The position numbers and the translations under genes are program-made. Below, in pieces: positions 36,648-46,256 of a stretch of DNA of 64,000 nucleotides. The notes under the pieces were generated by a model. The model did not search any database. It had not been told where the DNA came from and worked only from the letters and a program-made list of their open reading frames with translations. The stretch is from positions 37,182-101,181 of the forward strand of contig JAUYMU010000059.1 of NCBI GenBank assembly GCA_030698405.1, given 5' to 3'. The stretch is from Bacteroidota bacterium. Lineage in GTDB: Bacteria > Bacteroidota > Bacteroidia > Bacteroidales > Prolixibacteraceae. Every line of letters begins with the position of its first letter. Positions within the stretch are counted from its first letter, which is position 1.

Positions 36648-38057
36648 TCACTTAATCAGCTTTTGTGTCATCTTTTTGCCATCAATTACAATGTTCAGAA
36701 TATAAGTACCAAAAGCCAGCTTGCCAGCATCGAATTCGTAATTGGCTCCGGAAGTGGTGGCTTGGTGGAGGACTGTACCTTTTATATCGCTCAGTGAGAT
36801 TTGAATTTCCTGACGGTTATTTTGCCCGGTTTCAATGCGGATTTTATTTGAATTGGGTACCTGAATTATTTTTACTCCGGACAGAATGTTGCTGGCATTG
36901 ATTCCTGTGGTATTTCCAACGACACGGTATATCTTTCCGCTTCCCCTTCCGGAAACATAAAGTTTACCATCGGAACCTTCGCCAAATGTGCTGAAATTGT
37001 TTCCGGTGAACCGACCAAAATCTTCTTTAACCCAATTTTCTCCTACTTTGTGCAAGGTCCAGATCCTGTCGGAGCAATAATCGGTAAAAAAATAATGCCC
37101 GTAATAAGCCGAAGACACATCTTCCCGGTAAACGTAACCTCCTGTTACAGAACAATCAGTGCCCTGCGGATAGGTATAAACCGGAAATGTTAAAGTTGAT
37201 GCCGCTGCACATCCTGAAGTGTTGTAAGTCTGGTTGCCTTCGTAGCATCGCCAGCCGTAGTTTTCACCACCCTTGCTGTTTGCAGGTTGCATGTTGACTT
37301 CTTCAATTGCATTTTGGCCAACATCTGCAATCCACATATCGCCGGTGAGGCGGTCGAAGCTGAACTTCCATGGGTTTCGTAATCCCAGCGACCATATTTC
37401 GGGCAAGGTGGTGGTACTGTTGAGAAATGGATTTGTGGATGGAATGGAATATGGATTTCCACTGTTAATGTCGATCCTGAGCATTTTACCAAGAAGGGTC
37501 ATCGGGTTCTGTGACCGGTTGCCGGGATCGCCTCCCGAGCCACCATCGCCGAGACCAATGTATAAATATCCATCGGGACCAAAACACAAAGTTCCCCCGT
37601 TATGGTTTGAATATGGCTGCGTGATGGTCATTATCTTCAACTCGCTGGTTGGATCGGCAATTTCAGGATTACCTGAATTTACTTTAAACCTTGAAATGTT
37701 TGTAATGTCGCCAGCACCCACATAATTCACGTAAAAAAAACCGTTTGTCTTATATCCCGGATGGAAAGCCAGTCCCAGCAATCCCCGTTCTCCTCCGAAT
37801 GTTACCCTGTCGCGAATATCTAGAAAAGGCTGAGTTCTCACTATGCCATCAGAATCAACAATCCTGATATATCCGGCCTGATCGACCACAAAAAGACGGT
37901 TGTCGCCCGCATTGGTGATACAAACCGGATTGCTTAAACCTGAAGCAAAAAGCTCCATGTTTTCAATATTGTTTTCAGATTGTGTTTTTTGACAACTGGC
38001 GGTACTGAATATCAGTATAAAAAACGATATTGAAATGATCCGGTGAAGTGGTTTCAT
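36648..38057 (-). CDS. PQQ-type sugar dehydrogenase with T9SS sorting domain
   Basis: 469 residues. Lipoprotein-like signal with Cys22, then a glucose/sorbosone dehydrogenase propeller (GERGLLGLAFHPGYKTNG, YSNHNGGTLCFGPDGYLYIG, LGLRNPWKFSFD). The last 80 residues form a beta-rich domain ending FGTYILNIVIDGKKMTQKLIK, matching type A type IX secretion C-terminal signals. The protein is therefore likely secreted and anchored on the cell surface, where it could oxidise released sugars. It has no cytochrome domain, unlike the enzyme at 15169. Confidence 0.85.
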   Translation of the reverse strand: MKPLHRIISISFFILIFSTASCQKTQSENNIENMELFASGLSNPVCITNAGDNRLFVVDQAGYIRIVDSDGIVRTQPFLDIRDRVTFGGERGLLGLAFHPGYKTNGFFYVNYVGAGDITNISRFKVNSGNPEIADPTSELKIMTITQPYSNHNGGTLCFGPDGYLYIGLGDGGSGGDPGNRSQNPMTLLGKMLRIDINSGNPYSIPSTNPFLNSTTTLPEIWSLGLRNPWKFSFDRLTGDMWIADVGQNAIEEVNMQPANSKGGENYGWRCYEGNQTYNTSGCAAASTLTFPVYTYPQGTDCSVTGGYVYREDVSSAYYGHYFFTDYCSDRIWTLHKVGENWVKEDFGRFTGNNFSTFGEGSDGKLYVSGRGSGKIYRVVGNTTGINASNILSGVKIIQVPNSNKIRIETGQNNRQEIQISLSDIKGTVLHQATTSGANYEFDAGKLAFGTYILNIVIDGKKMTQKLIK

Positions 38058-38186
38058 CGCATTGGATTTTAATTAAACACTGTTTTGAATAATTGCTTAT
38101 TGCAGGTTTAACAAACCGAACGCAGAAATTGTTGGAGGAATGAAGATGCCAGCTAATAATGAATAGGTTCCGGGGCTGAGGGGAAT

Positions 38187-38489
38187 TTATACCTTTAAAG
38201 ATCCTGGATATTTTCTGGTATCAAAAAGTGAAAGTATCACAATACTATCTGACTTTATCTCGTAATAAATAGTTGTTTGTTCTGTCAGCACACAACGTCT
38301 GACATTGCTTTTTAAATCACTTGGAGGAAAAGTAAAAGGATTTTTTGAAATAATGCTTAATCTTTTGTCTAACTTTCTGTAGAAATTCCGAATCTCCTTA
38401 TCAGTCCAATTGATAGTTAAATAGTCAATTATTGAATCAAGATTTCTGGTGGCTTCATCAGCCCAGTCAATTTTATAGCCACTTTTCAT
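38187..38489 (-). CDS. ParE/RelE-type toxin
   Basis: 100 residues. YKIDWADEATRNLDSIIDYL and the C-terminal IVILSLFDTRKYPGSL match the ParE/RelE toxin fold, which poisons gyrase or cleaves mRNA on ribosomes. The start overlaps the antitoxin gene by 17 bases. The size is normal and there is no disruption, so the pair appears functional. Confidence 0.85.
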   Translation of the reverse strand: MKSGYKIDWADEATRNLDSIIDYLTINWTDKEIRNFYRKLDKRLSIISKNPFTFPPSDLKSNVRRCVLTEQTTIYYEIKSDSIVILSLFDTRKYPGSLKV

Positions 38490-38709
38490 ATCTTTTTCTA
38501 ATTTCTGAATGTGGCGTCACCCTTCCATTCTCAGAATCTTCGATTCCCCTCTCAATTGATATGCGTTCTTCCGCAGAAATAGAATTCCACCAATCTTTCT
38601 GATTAGAAGCAGACTTTTCCTTCAGTTCTTTTAGCAGGCGCAGTGTAGTTTCATCTTTAAGTCCTGCTATCCATTGTATGATATCCAATTTTTCTGCATG
38701 TGTATTCAT
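38473..38709 (-). CDS. Antitoxin of ParE-type pair
   Basis: 78 residues from ATG at 38709 (a GTG directly before it gives one extra residue). The small, charged protein with AEKLDIIQWIAGLKDETTL and a C-terminal helix RGIEDSENGRVTPHSEIRKR fits the Bacteroidota antitoxins that precede ParE toxins. The tail would bind the toxin. DNA binding is not evident from the sequence. Confidence 0.78.
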   Translation of the reverse strand: MNTHAEKLDIIQWIAGLKDETTLRLLKELKEKSASNQKDWWNSISAEERISIERGIEDSENGRVTPHSEIRKRYEKWL

Positions 38710-38813
38710 CACAAATCTATTTTAAGCAAAAGTAGGGATTTTTTTATTTTTTTAGAGTGAACCAATATTTTCTTCTGATTGATTATATTGCTTGTAGTCC
38801 GGTTGTTGTTCTA

Positions 38814-40649
38814 TTATTTCCTTATCAACACCACCCAATCTCTTCCATCATTTACCAATGGCATTCCCAACGAAACTTTACCACCGCCATTGAGCGTTTT
38901 CAGGGTTCCATCCTGAAGTTTTCCTCCGGTTCGCGGGTTAAACCATTTGATGCTGAATTTACCGGCAGGCAAGGCGATTGTCGTTTGTTCTGCTTTTGGG
39001 AGATAAACTACATAAACTTCTCCTGATTTGGCAAAGCAAAATGCACCGGCCAGATTGACCAGTTCGTTGGTAGCGTTCATTTGGGCAAGCGGTAAGTTAT
39101 TCAGGAAAAAGTCGGTGGCAATTTTTGTTTGTTTCCACCAAAGTTCGCGGCTGCGGAAATCTTCACACATCAGATCGTTGTGCGGGTAGCGGTAGCCAAA
39201 ATACCATTCGGCACCACCGGCGCCAGCCATCAGGCTGCCCCAAAGAGCATAGTGGCGAACAGTATCGTGCTGCGCATCAAATTCATCGGGCATTACGCCT
39301 TTGTGTGCCGGGCCAAGTTCGTCGAACATCACCACCCATGGCTTTTTTGTTTTGGCCGATTCGTTGATAAAATGAGTGATTCGTGCATTTACTGGTTGAA
39401 CATTGTGAATCTGCATCGATGGTCCGTCAAGCGATTCGAATCCCAGCAGCGGATTGAGCATCATGTCCTGATGTTTATCGTCGGCATGGGTATGCAGCAC
39501 CACAAAATTCGGATATGGATTGATGGATTTCAGGTAGTTGGCCATGTCTTTGCGCATTTGATCTGTTTGTGCAACCGGTGTCCAGTCGGCAGGTCCGTTT
39601 TCTTCGCCCAGGTTCCAGGTAATTGCCAGGTGATGCCCAAAACGTGCCACCAGTTCGCGAAAGTAAACTTTTCGCTGAACGTTCGTATGTCCGCCATCGA
39701 GCAAACATTCGTTTTCGGTTTCCTGAAGCACAAAATGAATCATCATTCCCAAACGATCCATGTGATTGAATACAATGTCCCACTGAGCCAGTTTTGAACA
39801 GTCGAACCGATATCGCTCATTGTGATCGGAGTATGGCCACACGTCCTTTCCATCTCCCTGAATGTTCATTGTGAGCATGTATTGCGAGTTCACACCCTGC
39901 GAAGCCAGGTAATTCAAAGCGCCAATGATGCCCTTGCCTTTTCCGCCTTGCCAGGTTGGATCGCCTGCTTTCCAGTCTTTTATATGCGTTTCGTATTTGT
40001 GACAGCTTTCCTTCGGATTGGCTTCCCCTTCGCGGAAAATAGCTTTGCTTCCGTAGCGGTAAGTCTGGTCGAAATCGACATAAGCCAGAAAATTTTCCGG
40101 ACTGTCGGCTCCGTTTTTCAGGAAATATTCGCCTGTTTCGCTGAATTTCAGGTAGCGTCCACCTGCATATTCAACCCTGCCTTTGGAGAGGAAACCCGGA
40201 GCATTTTTATCGGTTTCTGTAATTTTAAATGTGCCTGATGTGCCGTTTGGAGCCAATGCTTGCCCTTCACTTGCCTCATCACTGATCGAAATATCTTTTC
40301 CGCTTCGGAATGAAACCAGGTATTTCCAGGTTCCGGTTTCATCGGGCACAAAATTTACCTGCCATTTATTTCCTGAAATTGCACCGGTTTCGGCTGCACG
40401 CCCATCAGCAGCAAAAAATCCGGGAATTTTATATGTCTTATTTCCATTGGTGAAGGTTACTTCGAGTCTGTAATCGAGAAAAGGATTGGGATTGAAATCT
40501 GTTTCGCTGCACTGAGGACCCTCAAAAATAAACCGTAGTGTATGCCACTTTTTTAATCTGCCTTCGACAACAGGTGTAGTAATTGATTGTGAATACAGGT
40601 TTGATGACAGTAGAAACGAAAGAAAAATCAATAGGGTAAGTTGTTTCAT
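38814..40649 (-). CDS. DUF5060-domain putative glycoside hydrolase
   Basis: 611 residues from MKQLTLLIFLSFLLSSNLYS, a signal peptide; the longer ORF to 40793 overlaps the SDR gene and is rejected. The N-terminal DUF5060 beta-sandwich (WHTLRFIFEGPQCSETDFNP) is followed by a TIM barrel with ITWNLGEENGPADW (acid/base Glu near residue 347) and WVVMFDELGPAHKG (possible nucleophile near 441). The end (LPAGKFSIKWFNPRTGG) resembles the putative collagen-binding C-terminal domain. The family acts on plant or host glycans, but this specificity cannot be read. Confidence 0.8.
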   Translation of the reverse strand: MKQLTLLIFLSFLLSSNLYSQSITTPVVEGRLKKWHTLRFIFEGPQCSETDFNPNPFLDYRLEVTFTNGNKTYKIPGFFAADGRAAETGAISGNKWQVNFVPDETGTWKYLVSFRSGKDISISDEASEGQALAPNGTSGTFKITETDKNAPGFLSKGRVEYAGGRYLKFSETGEYFLKNGADSPENFLAYVDFDQTYRYGSKAIFREGEANPKESCHKYETHIKDWKAGDPTWQGGKGKGIIGALNYLASQGVNSQYMLTMNIQGDGKDVWPYSDHNERYRFDCSKLAQWDIVFNHMDRLGMMIHFVLQETENECLLDGGHTNVQRKVYFRELVARFGHHLAITWNLGEENGPADWTPVAQTDQMRKDMANYLKSINPYPNFVVLHTHADDKHQDMMLNPLLGFESLDGPSMQIHNVQPVNARITHFINESAKTKKPWVVMFDELGPAHKGVMPDEFDAQHDTVRHYALWGSLMAGAGGAEWYFGYRYPHNDLMCEDFRSRELWWKQTKIATDFFLNNLPLAQMNATNELVNLAGAFCFAKSGEVYVVYLPKAEQTTIALPAGKFSIKWFNPRTGGKLQDGTLKTLNGGGKVSLGMPLVNDGRDWVVLIRK

Positions 40650-40753
40650 AACTGATCTGTTTTGGTTAGTGTCTGTCTCAAAAATAGTATAAAATTTCAG
40701 AACGGACACTACCGTTTGACAGATAGCTGGATACGAAAACAGCTTAATCAATA

Positions 40754-41560
40754 TCAGATCTTGTAATGATCTTCCAAAATCATCCTGAACCATTGTGCTG
40801 GCAAAATATACTTCAAGGCTACAGCCAGTTTTTGTTCAAATGAAGCTATGATGTAACTTTGGTGAGGATTTTTACATTCCACGATCTTCACAATTTTTCG
40901 GGCAAGAAATTCCGGATTCCATCCATTGGCTTCATCTTTTTCGATTATGGACAAAGTCTTTTCAAATTGTTCCTGATAGGGATCATCAATAGCTGCTGGT
41001 GCCAGGTAATTCCTTCGGTTCATCGAATTATTGGTATGAAAATCGCCCGGATTGATGAGTATGATTCTGATATTGAATTGTTTGACCTCCATTCTCAAAG
41101 CTTCACTAAAACCTTCAATGGCAAATTTTCCTGCCGAATAAAATGCCTGAAACGGCAAACCCATTATTCCGCCAATGGAACTGAAATTGAGAATTGTTCC
41201 GCCACCCTGTTTTCGCATGATTGGCAATACTTCTCTTGTCATGTAAACCATTCCAAGAAAATTGGTATCCATTTGGAGTTGAATGGTTTCTGTTGGAGTC
41301 GTTTCAATTGGGCCGCCCGAATGCATGCCGGCATTGTTAATCAGGACATCAATTCTGCCCTCTTTTACAAAAACTGATGAAACCGCATTTTTGATTGATT
41401 CAATATCAGTGAGATCCATCCTGAGTTGATGAATCTTGTCATCTGTTGCAGATACTTTTCTGACCGTGCCATAAACAATGTGACCTTCATCTGCCAAAAG
41501 TTTTGCCGTCACTTTCCCAAAACCCGAAGAAACTCCAGTGATCAGGATAACTTTTTTCAT
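40754..41560 (-). CDS. Short-chain dehydrogenase/reductase, candidate 3-ketosphinganine reductase
   Basis: 268 residues. Rossmann motif GVSSGFG (9-15), NNAG (75-78) and catalytic Ser128, Tyr141, Lys145 (FYSAGKFAIEG) are all present. It lies 93 bases downstream of the serine palmitoyltransferase-like gene on the same strand, which suggests the second step of sphingoid base synthesis, reduction of 3-ketodihydrosphingosine. SDR specificity is not readable from sequence alone; a general oxidoreductase role is the alternative. Confidence 0.8.
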   Translation of the reverse strand: MKKVILITGVSSGFGKVTAKLLADEGHIVYGTVRKVSATDDKIHQLRMDLTDIESIKNAVSSVFVKEGRIDVLINNAGMHSGGPIETTPTETIQLQMDTNFLGMVYMTREVLPIMRKQGGGTILNFSSIGGIMGLPFQAFYSAGKFAIEGFSEALRMEVKQFNIRIILINPGDFHTNNSMNRRNYLAPAAIDDPYQEQFEKTLSIIEKDEANGWNPEFLARKIVKIVECKNPHQSYIIASFEQKLAVALKYILPAQWFRMILEDHYKI

Positions 41561-41653
41561 ACTATAATAATTTGATTTTTAAAGGCAGTATGGAACTCCA
41601 TGTTGCTGGAATTATTATCATACTCTTGGGTATTGTGAAGCAACATGTTCGTT

Positions 41654-42862
<1,209 letters not shown>

Positions 42863-43069
42863 TTAAGTTAGTATAAAAAGTAAGTAATAATTAGAAGATG
42901 CATTTTGAAGTTAAGATGTTCTATTTTAGTGTGATACTACAAAAAACAAACACTTATCAAATAGATGCAGTTCAAAAGTAATAAGTTCAATGACTTTTGT
43001 GCAATAAAATATTAATAAAATTCAAATTTTTGATTTTAATCCTGTCGGATCAGGGTTGAGACATTTCAT

Positions 43070-44422
43070 TCAGAATACTTTTCCTTCTTTTTGATATTCC
43101 CTTTCAATTCCGGTTTTAATTTGTTCGACAGTGATTTCTTTTGAGTTATTTGCAAGCGATTCCAGACAGCAATATTGCACCACATTGACAATTCCGGCGC
43201 CTGTTATTTCATATTTCCGGGCGATGGAAGATAAGTCTGCTTCGGAGGGGAGCTGAAGCCCGGCATTTGAAGGCAATGTCTTTTTCCAAAGTTGTAGCCG
43301 CTCTCCGGCTGTGGGAGGCGGGAAATACACCACTGACTGGAACCGTCGAATAAAGGCATCGTCGATATTTGATTTGAAGTTGGAAGCGAGAATTACCAGT
43401 CCATCATGATTTTCAATACGTTGAAGTAGATAGGCAACTTCCTGGTTGGCATATTTGTCGTGCGCATCGCGTACATTGGTCCGTTTCCCGAACAATGCAT
43501 CTGCCTCATCGAAAAACAGGATCCAGTCTTTGTTTTTTGCACGTTCGAACAGTTGCGAAAGGTTCTTTTCGGTTTCGCCGATGAACTTCGAAACCACCAT
43601 CGAAAGGTCGATTCTGAAAACATCGCGGCCTGTATTTTTCCCAATGATCAACGCGGTAAGTGTTTTCCCGGTTCCCGGTGGCCCATGGAAAAGCGACCGG
43701 TATCCCGGTTTTAATCTGCGTTTCATGTTCCAGTCGTTCATCAGCGTATCCTGATATTTAATCCAATTTTCGAGTTCTGCAATTTGCCTGTTTGTGGATG
43801 AAGCCAGCACCAGATCATCATCGGTTAATTCAGTGGTGATGTATTCCGCAGGAAAATCCATGCTCATTTTGGGTCGCGATATTTTTCCCTGGATAAAAAG
43901 TTCCAGGTAATCGCGGCCAATTTCCAGCTTGCCGCTCAATGGTGGTTCGCCCGGCTCAGCATCATCGAGCCAGATCAGGTTTTTCTGTGAAAAAAAATGT
44001 TCGGAACTAAAAAGCCTGCTGAATTCAAACCGTTTGTGCAGTTCATCGCCTGCCAGCAGAAATAATGCTGTTTCGCCACTGGCTAAAAATCCACGGAATT
44101 GTTTGCCACGAATACCGCCAAGTTGAGGGAAATCACCTGATTGGGTCAGGTTTTGCTCAATCAGCGAATCGAAAAATGCAGGCCGCACATGAGGTGCAAG
44201 GGCAAGAATCAAGACGGTAATTTCTTCCGGCGACATTTTCTGATTCCGAATAAACGTTGATAATTCGGAATCGTCTCTGGCTGATACAATTTTCATTACA
44301 TCACTCAGCTTTGGCAGCTTCTTGTCCTGCGCAAAATGGTTCTTCAGGCGCTGCCGAAAAATTTCAGCAAGAAAATTCAAATATTGATTAACAGCAAGTG
44401 CATTTTTTTCGGATGGGGTCAT
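43070..44422 (-). CDS. AAA+ ATPase of the contractile injection system (Afp15-like)
   Basis: 450 residues. After a 240-residue N-terminal part, the AAA+ core has Walker A GPPGTGKT (247-254), Walker B ILFFDEADALFG, and a DDAFIRRFQSVVYFPPP arginine-finger region. AAA+ ATPases of this type close Afp/PVC gene clusters and help load cargo or assemble the particle. It is the last gene of the run, 10 bases after the small DUF4157 gene. Alone, the fold would be ambiguous; the neighbours make the eCIS role likely. Confidence 0.88.
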   Translation of the reverse strand: MTPSEKNALAVNQYLNFLAEIFRQRLKNHFAQDKKLPKLSDVMKIVSARDDSELSTFIRNQKMSPEEITVLILALAPHVRPAFFDSLIEQNLTQSGDFPQLGGIRGKQFRGFLASGETALFLLAGDELHKRFEFSRLFSSEHFFSQKNLIWLDDAEPGEPPLSGKLEIGRDYLELFIQGKISRPKMSMDFPAEYITTELTDDDLVLASSTNRQIAELENWIKYQDTLMNDWNMKRRLKPGYRSLFHGPPGTGKTLTALIIGKNTGRDVFRIDLSMVVSKFIGETEKNLSQLFERAKNKDWILFFDEADALFGKRTNVRDAHDKYANQEVAYLLQRIENHDGLVILASNFKSNIDDAFIRRFQSVVYFPPPTAGERLQLWKKTLPSNAGLQLPSEADLSSIARKYEITGAGIVNVVQYCCLESLANNSKEITVEQIKTGIEREYQKEGKVF

Positions 44423-44432
44423 TCGCAGCTAT

Positions 44433-45260
44433 TTACTTTCCTGTTTGTTGAATTACATGAGTGAGCTCGTGTGCAAGCAATGTTTTTCCTGAAGATGAAT
44501 CAGGATTGTATTGACCTTCAGCAAAATAAATGTCGCTTCCGTTGGTGAATGCGATGGAATGCAAGTCTTTATTAAGTGATGCAGCTTGCTCGTCGGTGTG
44601 GATGTTTACATTGCTGAAGTCAGCTCCGAAAGCCTGTTTCATCTCTCGCGCGGTTTTTTCTGCCATGGGTTGACCTTTGCCTTTTGTTTTTTTTATCCGA
44701 TCCGCTATATCTGAGCCTTTATTTGCCCTGCTTCCTTCTTTTTCTTTGCGCATAATGGGCGGATGTTCATTTTTTTCTTCCTCCTCATGTTTGGGCTGAA
44801 CGTCGTTGTTCTCTTCAGCTTCCGCTTTTTGAACAGATTTGTCTTCTTCTTTCTTTTCTGCTTTCTGTACCGGTTTTTCCTCTTCTTTTTTCTCTTCTTT
44901 TTGCACCGGTTTCTTTTCTTCTTCGGAAGTTGCCTTCTGCACCGGCTTTTCCTCTTCTTTCTTTTCAGCTTTCTGCACCGGTTTTTCCTCATTCTCTTTC
45001 ATGCTGCTCATTTGCACAGCGCTGATATCCTGTTTCTGAACTACAGGTTCCGGTGAGGCAGGAACTTTATTTGCAACTTTTCCTGCTGCATTATCGGCTT
45101 CCTTTTCATACTTATCTCCTTTTTCGCCTGTCTTTAATTGTGTCTGAAAAAAGGAAGTGTGTTGTTTTGATTCATCGTGGGCCAGATTGAAAAACGGGCT
45201 GCGCGATTTTTCCTTCTGCTGATTTTGTTTGCGCACAAAATGCCTTGAATTCCTTTTCAT
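44433..45260 (-). CDS. Small DUF4157 protein with charged tandem repeats
   Basis: 275 residues. The N-terminal GEKGDKYEKEADNAA motif recurs in the large DUF4157 protein upstream. Residues about 91-147 are imperfect 12-residue repeats of the type KKEEEKPVQKA. The DUF4157 domain (about 197-275) carries the metal-binding HELTH at 264-268. The protein ends six residues later (VIQQTGK), with no toxin domain attached. DUF4157 domains mark eCIS cargo; this one may be a bare cargo, a loading helper or a peptidase. Twelve bases separate it from the TPR gene. Confidence 0.85.
   Translation of the reverse strand: MKRNSRHFVRKQNQQKEKSRSPFFNLAHDESKQHTSFFQTQLKTGEKGDKYEKEADNAAGKVANKVPASPEPVVQKQDISAVQMSSMKENEEKPVQKAEKKEEEKPVQKATSEEEKKPVQKEEKKEEEKPVQKAEKKEEDKSVQKAEAEENNDVQPKHEEEEKNEHPPIMRKEKEGSRANKGSDIADRIKKTKGKGQPMAEKTAREMKQAFGADFSNVNIHTDEQAASLNKDLHSIAFTNGSDIYFAEGQYNPDSSSGKTLLAHELTHVIQQTGK
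44820..44990 (-). repeat. Tandem coding repeat, about 36 bases per unit
   Basis: This stretch encodes the repeated KKEEEKPVQKA units in the small DUF4157 gene. The antisense frames give long Phe-rich ORFs that are not genes. Such repeats can change copy number by slippage without breaking the frame. Confidence 0.75.
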
Positions 45261-45271
45261 GATCTAATTTT

Positions 45272-46249
45272 TTAATTCATTGATGCAAGTATTTCTTCTG
45301 CTTTTGGCTTGTAATCCTGGTGGTTTGTCGCGATCGTAGCGGTCAATGTCTTTTTTGCTTCAACAAAATCACCCTGATTAAAAAGAATGATGCTTTTATA
45401 ATAAAGCGCCTTTGGGTTTTCAGGCTCCTGTTCAAGAGTTATATTGAAATGATTGAGTGCAGAATCAGGATCATCGGCAGCCAATTCAATTACTGCCAGA
45501 TTATTACGGGCTTCGGCGTGATCGGGATTGAGCAACAATATTCTGCGAAATTCATTCATCGCTTCGATGCTTTGCCCCGTTTTTAGAAGTGCCATGGCAA
45601 GGTTATGACGCGCCTCTGTATCTTCAGGTTCCATTCCAAGCGTGCGCTTAAAACAAGTGATGGCAGAACCGAAATCGTATTTCGCAAAATAGATGATTCC
45701 AAGCATGGCATACAGCCGCGGATTTTCTTCTTCATCGGGCAATGCATTTTTCAAAACATCCATGGCTTCGTCCAGCTTTTGCTGCGTGATCAGCACATGC
45801 GCCAAATCAATCAGTTGGCTCGATTTTGGTTTTATATTGTAACATCTTTTCCAGAAAATTTCAGAATTGGCGGCATCACCTTTCAGCATATAAAGTTTGG
45901 CCAAGCTTTCGTTGGCGTGAAAATCATTTTTGTCGAACGAAACAGCTTTCAGTAAATAGTACTCAGTTTCATCCCATTGCTGCATCATCAGGTAGGTTAA
46001 GCCGAGATTTGTATAGGCAGTTGAATATTCAGGATTTATTTCGATTGCCCGAAAATATTCTCGTTTCGCTTCGTCAAATCTTTCAAGCTGCGCAAACAGG
46101 AATCCCAGATTATTATGGGCAACAGCATTGCTTTCATTTATTTCCAAAGCTTCGCGGTATTTTTTTTCAGCCTCTTCCATCCTGCCTGCAAGATGAAGTT
46201 CCGCGCCTTCGCGCAAAAGAGTTTTGATTTCAGTAGTTGTCATTATCAT
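45272..46249 (-). CDS. TPR-repeat protein in the eCIS cluster
   Basis: 325 residues from MIMTTTEIKTLLREGAELHL; the longer ORF start overlaps the previous gene, and an AAGAA-like site precedes 46249. At least eight TPR units follow (for example AVAHNNLGFLFAQLERFDEA, ARHNLAMALLKTGQSIEAMN). There is no signal peptide, so it is cytoplasmic. Placed between two DUF4157 genes, it may act as a chaperone or scaffold for cargo loading; this is inferred from position only. Confidence 0.82.
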   Translation of the reverse strand: MIMTTTEIKTLLREGAELHLAGRMEEAEKKYREALEINESNAVAHNNLGFLFAQLERFDEAKREYFRAIEINPEYSTAYTNLGLTYLMMQQWDETEYYLLKAVSFDKNDFHANESLAKLYMLKGDAANSEIFWKRCYNIKPKSSQLIDLAHVLITQQKLDEAMDVLKNALPDEEENPRLYAMLGIIYFAKYDFGSAITCFKRTLGMEPEDTEARHNLAMALLKTGQSIEAMNEFRRILLLNPDHAEARNNLAVIELAADDPDSALNHFNITLEQEPENPKALYYKSIILFNQGDFVEAKKTLTATIATNHQDYKPKAEEILASMN

Positions 46250-46256
46250 TTCTTTT

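Noticed and set aside
40650..40793. N-terminal extension of the DUF5060 gene
   Set aside because: A clear signal peptide starts at 40649, and the extension overlaps the SDR gene.
44763..45056. Phe-rich plus-strand ORF that looks like a membrane protein
   Set aside because: It is the antisense reading of the Glu/Lys-rich tandem repeat in the small DUF4157 gene.
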